The position numbers and the translations under genes were made by a program. From assembly GCA_943329105.2 (NCBI GenBank), contig CALQCP020000179.1, forward strand, positions 1 to 5,306: a stretch of 5,306 nt of DNA, read 5' to 3'. Of the stretch, positions 1 to 5,306 are shown one piece after another. The stretch is from Chitinophaga pinensis. GTDB taxonomy: Bacteria; Planctomycetota; Phycisphaerae; Phycisphaerales; SM1A02. The notes under the pieces were generated by a model. It made no database searches and was not told the DNA's origin. It worked only from the letters and a program-made list of their open reading frames with translations. Position 1 is the stretch's first letter; each line of letters starts with the position of its first letter.

Positions 1-294
1 ATCGTGGTGGGTATGAATGCCTACAACGACGGCAATGAGCAGCACCAAGTTGAGATTCTGCAGATCCCGCATACGGTGGAAACCGAGCAGTGCGATCGTC
101 TCACCAAGTTCCGCAAGACCCGCAATGCAGACGGCGTAAAGGTTGCGCTCGATGCCATCCGCGCCGCGGCGCGCAAGGGCGAAAACGTGATGCCATCGCT
201 GGTTGAGGGCGCCTTAAACAAGTGCACCCTCGGCGAAATGGTCCAAGCAATGGCGGACGTATTCGGCCGCTACTCGGGCGGCCCAGAGTGGTAA
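1..294 (+). CDS. Methylmalonyl-CoA mutase family large (catalytic) subunit, C-terminal fragment
   Basis: This is the 3' end of a gene that begins before the window; the frame is open from base 1 and stops at TAA 292-294, giving 97 visible codons. Acyl-CoA mutases of this family rearrange the carbon skeleton of acyl-CoA esters such as methylmalonyl-CoA or isobutyryl-CoA, using adenosylcobalamin, in the cytoplasm. The visible part reads like the last stretch of the catalytic barrel domain: VGMNAYNDG, then VEILQIPHTVE, the ENVMPSLVEGA segment, and CTLGEMVQAMADVFGRY near the end. The protein ends eight residues after that last block, where single-chain mutases continue into the B12-binding domain. 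It is therefore probably the large subunit of a split mutase whose cobalamin-binding subunit is a separate gene. The substrate (methylmalonyl, isobutyryl, ethylmalonyl or hydroxyisobutyryl-CoA) cannot be decided because the substrate-binding residues lie outside the window. Family assignment is firm; subtype is open. Confidence 0.9.
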   Translation: MVVGMNAYNDGNEQHQVEILQIPHTVETEQCDRLTKFRKTRNADGVKVALDAIRAAARKGENVMPSLVEGALNKCTLGEMVQAMADVFGRYSGGPEW

Positions 295-341
295 ATAAAT
301 TGTTCCCGTTCCTCCCGGACCATTTTCTGTAACTTGTGGGG

Positions 342-929
342 ATGGTGCGACGCATTCTGCTTGGGACAATCGTTGGGGCTCTGGCGGCATTTGCTTGGGC
401 GTATGTTTCTTGGTCGGCGGTACGCCTGTATGACTGGGCACTTGAACCACTGCCTGCGGATTCCGCGCTTGTTGACGCCATTGGCCGCGGCGCGCCGCGT
501 GACGGCGCCTATGGATTTCCTGGGATCGACATGCAGGCGCTCAGCACCATGGATGCCGAGCAGCGCGCTCGGACCGTGTCGGAATGGCGCGAGGCATCAC
601 AGCGCGGACCGGTGGGTGTGCTCCTAGTACGCAAACAAGGCCGTGACCCCATCAGTGCACAGCGCTACTTGACTGCGTTCGGCTACATGGCATTTAGCGC
701 CTTTCTCATGAGCATTCTGATGGCTGGCATGCGCTGTCCGTCCTGGGTGGGGCGCTGGACCATCGGTATGGTCATTGCCCTCTTTGCGGCGATGGCTGGT
801 GATGGTCCCGACCTCGCCTGGTTTCAGTTGCCCGCGCGCTGGGTCTACGCCGGAATCGCCGACACGTTTTTGACCTGGACCGTGGCGAGTGCAGTGATCG
901 CGGCGGTTGTCAGGCCAACGCGCGGGTAG
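342..929 (+). CDS. Hypothetical integral membrane protein with four predicted membrane segments
   Basis: This encodes a 195-residue protein of unknown function, ending at TAG 927-929. I chose ATG 342 because it gives a compact MVRRILLG start, with two arginines just ahead of the first hydrophobic segment. An in-frame GTG at 336 would add two residues; neither start has a clear ribosome binding site. Hydrophobic segments lie at about residues 4-26, 109-129, 136-153 and 168-190. Between the first and second is a soluble part of about 80 residues, rich in acidic and basic residues, with FPGID (59-63) and GPVGVLLV (89-96). From memory, this layout (one N-terminal helix, a loop with an FPG-D and a GP-G-LV-like motif, then three helices) resembles an uncharacterised family of small bacterial membrane proteins with no known role. 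The gene lies 47 bases after the mutase stop on the same strand, so co-transcription is possible. Nothing links it to mutase function directly. Coding status is well supported; function is not. Confidence 0.8.
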   Translation: MVRRILLGTIVGALAAFAWAYVSWSAVRLYDWALEPLPADSALVDAIGRGAPRDGAYGFPGIDMQALSTMDAEQRARTVSEWREASQRGPVGVLLVRKQGRDPISAQRYLTAFGYMAFSAFLMSILMAGMRCPSWVGRWTIGMVIALFAAMAGDGPDLAWFQLPARWVYAGIADTFLTWTVASAVIAAVVRPTRG

Positions 930-953
930 GGATAACCCTCCAAATGTGCCTTT

Positions 954-972
954 GTAGCCCGGCATGGGCTAC
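954..972 (+). terminator. Short hairpin downstream of the membrane protein gene, possible weak terminator
   Basis: A perfect 7-base stem, GTAGCCC (954-960) and GGGCTAC (966-972), encloses the 5-base loop GGCAT. It lies 24 bases after the stop at 927-929, where a terminator for the mutase/membrane-protein unit would be expected. It is not followed by a T-run (the next bases are CCCAGCGC), so it is not a canonical intrinsic terminator. It could instead be a transcript-end stabiliser or a copy of a dispersed GTAGCCC-type repeat. Confidence 0.35.
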
Positions 973-994
973 CCCAGCGCTCGCCTTAATCAAG

Positions 995-1023
995 TCTGAA
1001 TGGCATTTCTGAATATTGGCATT
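995..1023. repeat. Imperfect head-to-tail repeat upstream of the PEP-CTERM gene
   Basis: Two adjacent copies share TCTGAAT followed by GGCATT. The first copy is 13 bases (995-1007). The second is 16 bases (1008-1023), identical except for an ATT inserted between the two blocks. The pair lies about 100 bases ahead of the ATG at 1120, a position where a promoter or operator would sit. No convincing -35/-10 pair is visible nearby. It could be a chance or slippage duplication. Confidence 0.4.
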
Positions 1024-1119
1024 GCTTTCGATCAGTTACGGGGCATGGTGTGTCATACGAGGAAGACGAATTGGGCGGCCAGTCGCACTGGTTGACGCCA
1101 CCTATTCGGACTTCCACAC

Positions 1120-1812
1120 ATGAACAATCGATCACTTGTCGCTGCCTCGCTCATCACCGCGGGCGCTGTTTCCATGTCCGCATCCGCAGCCTTGGTCGCT
1201 GGATGGTCGATGTCGACCGCCGTGCCCGCTGCCACCACCGGTATCAACTACACCTACGGCGCCGCTGACTTGGGCGATGCCACCGCGGGAACCTCACTCA
1301 CTGGTTTCCACGCAGCCGCCGCAACGACGTGGTCCTCACCCGCTGGCAATGGCTCGACTTATTCGCTTAGTTCCAACAACTGGGCGATCGGTGACTACTA
1401 CCAAGTCTCCCTCTCCACCACTGGATACGCCGACCCGATCACGATCTCGTTTGACCAGACGCGCAGTGGCACTGGCCCGGCGACCTTTGATGTTCTCATG
1501 AGCGTCGATGGTGGTGCAAGCTTTACTACGGTCCTCGCCTCATACGTGGTTGTTCAGGCGGGCTTAGCCGGCACCGGTACGACTAGTTGGAACACAGTCA
1601 CCAACCAGGCTGGATTCACCACCACCATCACTGGCCTCACCGCCGCAGCCGGACAAGCCTCGGTGATCTTCCGCATTCAGTCAACGGTGACCACTGCCGC
1701 CGCTGGCACCAACCGTGTGGACAACATCAATGTTTACAGTGGTGCAGTCCCGACTCCAGGAGCCATCGCGCTGCTCGGCGTGGCCGGAGTGGTTGGTCGC
1801 CGCCGTCGCTAA
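1120..1812 (+). CDS. Secreted PEP-CTERM-type surface protein (variant PTP signal)
   Basis: This is a 230-residue exported protein. The ATG at 1120 directly precedes a typical Sec signal peptide: NNR, a hydrophobic stretch (residues 5-19), and a likely cleavage site after SASA (residue 23). The mature region (about 24-208) is rich in Thr, Ser, Ala and Gly and has alternating beta-strand character; it includes GYADPITISFDQTRSGTGP, DVLMSVDGGASF and a terminal RVDNINVYSG. This resembles a beta-sandwich domain seen in PEP-CTERM proteins that begin LVAGW and end with a DN-V strand. The C-terminus is a sorting signal: PTPG (211-214), a short hydrophobic stretch (215-225), and RRRR (227-230). In PEP-CTERM proteins this signal is recognised by an exosortase, which removes the tail and anchors or releases the protein at the cell surface; no exosortase gene is in this window. 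T replaces the usual E, as in many Phycisphaerae proteins. The protein has no visible enzymatic motif; a structural or matrix role is inference. No Shine-Dalgarno sequence is visible. Confidence 0.9.
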   Translation: MNNRSLVAASLITAGAVSMSASAALVAGWSMSTAVPAATTGINYTYGAADLGDATAGTSLTGFHAAAATTWSSPAGNGSTYSLSSNNWAIGDYYQVSLSTTGYADPITISFDQTRSGTGPATFDVLMSVDGGASFTTVLASYVVVQAGLAGTGTTSWNTVTNQAGFTTTITGLTAAAGQASVIFRIQSTVTTAAAGTNRVDNINVYSGAVPTPGAIALLGVAGVVGRRRR

Positions 1813-1845
1813 GTGATTTCGAGCAACCCGCTTCTTACCTGATTG

Positions 1846-1882
1846 AATACACAGCCCCGGCAATTCGCTGGGGCTGTGTCTT
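1846..1882. terminator. Bidirectional terminator hairpin between convergent genes
   Basis: A perfect 10-base stem, ACACAGCCCC (1849-1858) and GGGGCTGTGT (1870-1879), can extend inward by a G-T and two G-C pairs to leave a 5-base loop AATTC. On the + strand it is followed by CTTTA. On the - strand it is followed by ATTCAATC, so the T-runs are short on both sides. It lies 36 bases after the PEP-CTERM stop and directly against the stop of the convergent propeller gene (1882-1884). A shared terminator is the simplest reading. Confidence 0.75.
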
Positions 1883-3048
1883 TAGGGAGCGGTGACCACG
1901 ATGCCAGTCGGCGAAGCGGTCTGCAGATCGGACGGCAATGAAACCGTTTGTACCAACTGAACACCGCCATTGGCAGTGGACTTGGTGATCTTCAGGGCCT
2001 CGATCACCGGTACGGGCGCGGCGCCGCCACTGGGGTTGAAGGCGCGCAGCCGGTACAGGAACTTTCCGCGTTGATCAACAGCTACATCCAGCGAACCCGG
2101 GCTGCTCGAAGCAGGCACATAGGTACTGACTGCTTGAATGCTGCCATTTAACTTGCCGGCGAATAGAGTGAGCGAGCCAGATGCAAAGTTCGACGACCAC
2201 ACTTTTTTGCCGTTCGGAGTGGCGGCAGCCCAGCACGGCGACGTGGTGCTTGCTAATCCTGCTGAACTCACGATGCTCGGCAATGCGATTCCGGTGGCAC
2301 GGATCGAAATCATTCGCGGCGCGGTGTCATCATCAAGTGCTGCAAACGCAACGAACGGCTGTACCGCAGACATTGTTCCGCCAACCGGATTGCTGACACC
2401 GGTGAGTCGTCGATTCACTGTCAATGCACCAGCCACCGACGCAGAAAATGTATCGATGGCATCACTTCCATTGAGAAGCACAACCAGCCGCGCACCGTTG
2501 CGTGTGAAGAACACGTCGGTTGGAATGGCTTCGGCTTCATAGATGACGTCGTAGGTGCCGATCGATACCGGCAAGCCGTCGTCACCGAGAGTGAATCCAT
2601 TACAACTGGCGGTAGCAACACCAAGTTGACCTTGGTTCAACACGTAAATGACATTCCCGGACACAGTGATACTGACTGGGCGAACTCCGCCGGAACTGGT
2701 CACGCCCATGAAGAGCAGCGAACCGTCATCGCGAAGTGCGAAGGTGGTGAAATCATTGCTCCCGGGGTTCACTACAAACAACTGTGTGCGCGTTGCCACC
2801 ACCGCGTGCGATTGCGCGCCACCGATATCCACCAGGCCGCGTCCGCCAGTATCGAAGCGACCCACATAGGTCAGCAAGCCGTTCTTGACGTTGCGGTTGT
2901 AGGCCAACACGGCATTGGCGCCGTTGGGATTGGTGGACACGTACACGCCGTTTCCTGCGCGTGCGGGCAGGGCGAAGGCGGCAGCGCACAGGAGCGCCAA
3001 CATGCACCGCGCAAGCCAAGAATTGAGCGGTCGGTTGAGTGAATTCAT
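1882..3048 (-). CDS. Secreted lactonase-like beta-propeller protein
   Basis: This encodes a 388-residue exported protein, stopping at TAA (complement of 1882-1884). The chosen start is ATG at 3048, which gives a normal signal peptide: NRPLNSWLAR, a hydrophobic core CMLALLCAAAFAL, and a likely cleavage after ARA (residue 31). The frame stays open upstream to 3108, but that would bury the signal peptide behind 20 charged residues and run through the divergent control region. The mature part has repeated beta-propeller strands. Examples are GVYVSTNPNGANAVLAYNR near its start, TYVGRFDTGGRG, LFVVNPGSNDFTTFAL, GGVRPVSITVSGNVIYVLNQG and GKFLYRLRAFNP. These match the pattern of the 7-bladed lactonase / 6-phosphogluconolactonase-like family. 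Lactonase activity cannot be claimed, because many secreted members have no known substrate. The gene is convergent with the PEP-CTERM gene and divergent from the hopene cyclase gene. It has no PEP-CTERM tail, so it is probably periplasmic or secreted. Confidence 0.87.
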   Translation of the reverse strand: MNSLNRPLNSWLARCMLALLCAAAFALPARAGNGVYVSTNPNGANAVLAYNRNVKNGLLTYVGRFDTGGRGLVDIGGAQSHAVVATRTQLFVVNPGSNDFTTFALRDDGSLLFMGVTSSGGVRPVSITVSGNVIYVLNQGQLGVATASCNGFTLGDDGLPVSIGTYDVIYEAEAIPTDVFFTRNGARLVVLLNGSDAIDTFSASVAGALTVNRRLTGVSNPVGGTMSAVQPFVAFAALDDDTAPRMISIRATGIALPSIVSSAGLASTTSPCWAAATPNGKKVWSSNFASGSLTLFAGKLNGSIQAVSTYVPASSSPGSLDVAVDQRGKFLYRLRAFNPSGGAAPVPVIEALKITKSTANGGVQLVQTVSLPSDLQTASPTGIVVTAP

Positions 3049-3176
3049 CAGATCGATACTATCGTCCGAATCACAAATCAAGGCATAAAGAAGGTGCGGA
3101 CGCCGCAATTGAAACGATCGTTGCGTCCGAAAATCGTCGCACCGTGGGTGCGGGGTCTATTTATGATCTCCCAATC
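3049..3176. promoter_or_regulatory. Divergent intergenic region with palindromes and repeated CGTCCG motif
   Basis: This 128-base gap separates the starts of the propeller gene (-) and the hopene cyclase (+), so it should hold both promoters. CGTCCG occurs three times: forward at 3063-3068 and 3124-3129 (both within CGTCCGAA) and inverted at 3097-3102. CGGACGC (3097-3103) and GCGTCCG (3123-3129) form an inverted repeat 19 bases apart, enclosing the perfect 10-base palindrome AACGATCGTT (3113-3122) and CAATTG (3106-3111). CGATA-C-TATCG (3054-3064) is a further inverted repeat close to the propeller start. TATGAT at 3162-3167 could be a -10 box for the cyclase but has no good -35 partner. A shared regulator binding here is inference. 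Confidence 0.45.
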
Positions 3177-5276
3177 ATGCTGCCCACGACCGGACCTGAT
3201 CGCCAGACACTCGAGACGCTTGCGCGCACCGCGGGCGATGCACTTGTTGCATTGAAGAGCCTGCAGCGCAATGATGGACACTGGTGCGCGGAATTGGAGG
3301 GAGACTCGATTCTGCAGAGCGAGTACCTCCTGATGAAGTGGATCTTGGGGCAAGAGCGCTCAGCAATGGCGGATGGGCGCGATGGGGTTGAGACGCTGGG
3401 GAAAGTCGTTCGCTATTTGCGATTGCAGCAGCGCGCGGATGGTGGCTGGGGGCAGTATCCAGGAAGCACCATTGATCTCAGCGCAACCGTCAAGGCGTAC
3501 TTCTGTCTGAAGTTGTACGGCGACTCGCCTGATGCGCCGCACATGAGCCGCGCGCGTGCGGTGATTCGTGCCATGGGTGGAGCAGAGAAGTGCAACAGCT
3601 TCAGTAACTTCTATCTTGCGGCACTCGGACAAATTAGTTGGAACGCCGTGCCTGCCATTCCACCGGAAATCGTCTGGCTCCCCAAGTGGTTCTACTTTCA
3701 CATGGACCGTATGAGTGCGTGGAGTCGCACCATGATCCTGCCGCTCGCGATTGTTGCAACGCTGCAGCCGACGCGAAAGCTTGGAAGCGAGCAGGGGATT
3801 GCAGAACTCTTTATCAGCGAGCATGATCGGCATCGACTCAAAATGCCAATGACTACGCCGCACGGCTGGCGCGTGTTCTTCAAGGTGGTCGACAGCGTGT
3901 TGAAGTTTGTTGGACGAGCGATCGGTACCGCGCCGCGCATGGCAGCGATCCGTGCGGCATACAGCTGGATATTGGCACGCGCATCGCAAGATGCACCGGC
4001 GCCGACACAGGGTCTGGGCGCCATCTTCCCGCCCATGGTGTACATACAGGTGGTGTTCCACGCGCTGGGCGTGAAGCGAAACGATCCACTGGTAGCGCGT
4101 GCCGAAAAAGATCTTGATGCGTTCTTTATAGAGGAACCTGCTGCGCATGCCGCCGGTCAAGGTGCTCCTGCACATGGCAACACCATTCACATTCAGCCAT
4201 GTTTCAGCCCGGTGTGGGACACTGGCATCGCTGGATATGCGCTTGCCGACTGCGGTCTCACCGCTGCAACGGATCGGACGTTCGCGCATGCGGCTGAATG
4301 GCTGCGCGGCAAGGAAGTTCGTTGGACGGGCGATTGGATTGCCAACGTGCGCCCTGGAACACGCGCGGCCGGTTGGTACTTTGAATATCAGAACGCGTGG
4401 TATGCGGATGTTGACGACACGGTGATGGTTGCCATGACGTTGAAGCGCGCGGGTGGTGCAGAGAATGAGGCGGCGGCGCGTCGCGGTGTGGAGTGGGTGT
4501 TTGCCATGCAGTGTGAGAACGGCGGATGGGCCGCGTTTGACCGCACGCGGAATCATCAGATCTATGAGTACGTGCCGTTTGCCGATCACAACGCGATGCA
4601 GGATCCAGCGTGCCACGACATCACTGGGCGCACGCTCGAGTGCATGAGTTGGCTTGGCTACCGCATTGATAATCCAACCATCGCGCACGCCGTGGAATTC
4701 ATCAAAGGCCATCAAGAGCCAGAAGGATGCTTCTGGGGTCGATGGGGCGTGAACTACATCTACGGAACGTGGCAGGCGGTGATCGGTCCGATTCGTTGCG
4801 GCGTTCCGCGCAGCGAGCCTTGGATTCAGCGCGCTGGCGCGTGGATCAAGAGCGTGCAGAAGTCGGACGGCAGCTTTGGTGAGACTGCAAATAGCTACGA
4901 AGATCGTTCACTGATGGGAACCGGGCCGAGTACTGCCAGCCAAACCGCATGGGCAGCGATGGTGTTGCAAGAGGTGTACGGAGCGAATGACCCGGACTTG
5001 TGGCGCGCGCTTCGTTGGCTTGCACAAACGCAGTTGCGGGCCGCTGATGCCGTGCAGCCTGGCTTGAATCCGGACGGCGATCCGGCGGGCAGTTGGGTGG
5101 AGACGGAATTCACTGGCACGGGTTTCCCGAAAGTCTTCTACCTGCGTTACCACATGTACCGCCTGTATTTCCCGCTCATGGCGATTGGTCGCGCACTGTC
5201 CGCGCACGGAATCAGCGTGCAAGAGCCGGGCAAGTCACACGTAGCAACCGATATCAGAACGGCGCTGGTGAAGTGA
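3177..5276 (+). CDS. shc: Squalene-hopene cyclase
   Basis: This 699-residue enzyme cyclises squalene to hopene or hopanol, the committed step of hopanoid synthesis, as a monotopic membrane protein. The ATG at 3177 fits because the family's first helix (DALVALKSLQRNDGHW) begins 20 residues later; the frame is open back to GTG 3039, but that would overlap the divergent gene. The catalytic aspartate motif DVDD is at 411-414 (374-377 in the Alicyclobacillus enzyme). SPVWDTG is at 344-350, the F365 equivalent is F402, and GTGFPKVFY (648-656) supplies the F601 and F605 equivalents. QW-type repeats occur near 28-36, 83-94, 443-454, 511-524, 559-569 and 619-640. CNSFSNFYLAALGQI (139-153) and AWSRTMILPL (181-190) match conserved blocks. 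DVDD, not DCTAE, excludes oxidosqualene cyclase. Oddities are an Ala/Gly-rich insert near 321-334, about 15 extra residues in the last QW repeat, CFWGRWG (518-524) where SWFGRWG is usual, and Arg485 at the H451 position (also Arg in many bacterial cyclases, from memory). It is longer than the 631-residue Alicyclobacillus enzyme. Confidence 0.97.
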   Translation: MLPTTGPDRQTLETLARTAGDALVALKSLQRNDGHWCAELEGDSILQSEYLLMKWILGQERSAMADGRDGVETLGKVVRYLRLQQRADGGWGQYPGSTIDLSATVKAYFCLKLYGDSPDAPHMSRARAVIRAMGGAEKCNSFSNFYLAALGQISWNAVPAIPPEIVWLPKWFYFHMDRMSAWSRTMILPLAIVATLQPTRKLGSEQGIAELFISEHDRHRLKMPMTTPHGWRVFFKVVDSVLKFVGRAIGTAPRMAAIRAAYSWILARASQDAPAPTQGLGAIFPPMVYIQVVFHALGVKRNDPLVARAEKDLDAFFIEEPAAHAAGQGAPAHGNTIHIQPCFSPVWDTGIAGYALADCGLTAATDRTFAHAAEWLRGKEVRWTGDWIANVRPGTRAAGWYFEYQNAWYADVDDTVMVAMTLKRAGGAENEAAARRGVEWVFAMQCENGGWAAFDRTRNHQIYEYVPFADHNAMQDPACHDITGRTLECMSWLGYRIDNPTIAHAVEFIKGHQEPEGCFWGRWGVNYIYGTWQAVIGPIRCGVPRSEPWIQRAGAWIKSVQKSDGSFGETANSYEDRSLMGTGPSTASQTAWAAMVLQEVYGANDPDLWRALRWLAQTQLRAADAVQPGLNPDGDPAGSWVETEFTGTGFPKVFYLRYHMYRLYFPLMAIGRALSAHGISVQEPGKSHVATDIRTALVK

Positions 5277-5306
5277 ATTCAACAGCCGCTGCAGTGGCGG
5301 GATGTG
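5273..5306 (+). CDS. Possible start of a downstream gene overlapping the cyclase stop (partial)
   Basis: A GTG at 5273-5275 overlaps the cyclase stop TGA (5274-5276) as GTGA, and its frame is open to the window end, reading (M)NSTAAAVAGC. Such overlaps usually mark translationally coupled operon genes, and cyclase genes are often followed by other hopanoid genes. With only eleven codons the product cannot be named. An alternative start is the ATG at 5302. The stretch could also be untranslated. Confidence 0.35.
   Translation, partial: MNSTAAAVAGC

Noticed and set aside
101..481. A minus-strand frame across the mutase end and the membrane protein start
   Set aside because: It overlaps two supported plus-strand genes, is Arg-rich, and has no recognisable motif.
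1001..1035. TGGCAT sequences upstream of the PEP-CTERM gene as a sigma-54 promoter
   Set aside because: No GC element lies at the required spacing from either TGGCAT.
2626..3042. A 138-codon plus-strand frame antisense to the propeller gene
   Set aside because: It is a shadow of a gene with a signal peptide and a recognisable propeller fold; the translation has no domain character.
3053..3081. Minus-strand TTGATT, 17 bases, then TATCGA as a promoter for the propeller gene
   Set aside because: The -10 match is only three of six, and the start of transcription would fall on the start codon itself.
3049..3108. An upstream start that would lengthen the propeller protein by 20 residues
   Set aside because: It would put charged residues (DSDDSID) ahead of the signal peptide; the ATG at 3048 gives a normal one.
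3039..3176. An upstream GTG start that would lengthen the cyclase by 46 residues
   Set aside because: The extension has no family similarity, overlaps the 5' end of the divergent gene and runs through the likely control region. ATG 3177 fits the family N-terminus.
3360..4715. A 451-codon open frame on the minus strand inside the cyclase gene
   Set aside because: It lies wholly antisense to a clear, fully conserved enzyme. Its translation is rich in Arg and His with no recognisable domain, as expected of a shadow frame in GC-rich DNA.
5286..5300. CCGC...GCGG hairpin just after the cyclase as a terminator
   Set aside because: The stem is only 4-5 pairs with no T-run, and it sits inside the possible next reading frame.

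Overview
The window looks like ordinary chromosomal DNA from a moderately GC-rich bacterium, most likely a planctomycete of the Phycisphaerae/Phycisphaerales type. Three observations point there. One secreted protein ends in the variant PEP-CTERM signal common in that group (PTPGAIALLG... then RRRR, with T in place of E). The squalene-hopene cyclase reads most like planctomycete and proteobacterial forms. None of the starts has a convincing Shine-Dalgarno sequence. The lineage is inferred from remembered family patterns, not from a search.

Layout, left to right. At 1-294 (+) is the C-terminal end of a methylmalonyl-CoA-mutase-family large (catalytic) subunit that stops at the end of the barrel domain, with no fused B12 domain. 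At 342-929 (+), only 47 bases downstream, is a small protein with four predicted membrane segments and no known function. A 190-base gap (930-1119) holds a short hairpin and an imperfect tandem repeat. At 1120-1812 (+) is a secreted PEP-CTERM-type surface protein. A strong hairpin at 1846-1882 separates it from a convergent gene at 1882-3048 (-), a secreted lactonase-like beta-propeller protein. A 128-base divergent intergenic region (3049-3176) with several inverted repeats follows. At 3177-5276 (+) is a complete squalene-hopene cyclase with the DVDD catalytic motif. A possible next gene starts at 5273, overlapping the cyclase stop as GTGA, and runs off the window.

The genes do not form one obvious pathway. 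The mutase and the membrane protein may be co-transcribed. The PEP-CTERM protein appears to be its own unit. The propeller gene and the cyclase gene share a divergent control region. The cyclase makes hopanoids in the membrane and may be the first gene of an operon that continues past the window. I found no mobile element, CRISPR array, tRNA or rRNA, and no strong case for an undescribed multi-gene system. The items most worth a second look are the divergent control region, the insertions in the cyclase, the orphan membrane protein and the possible coupled downstream gene.
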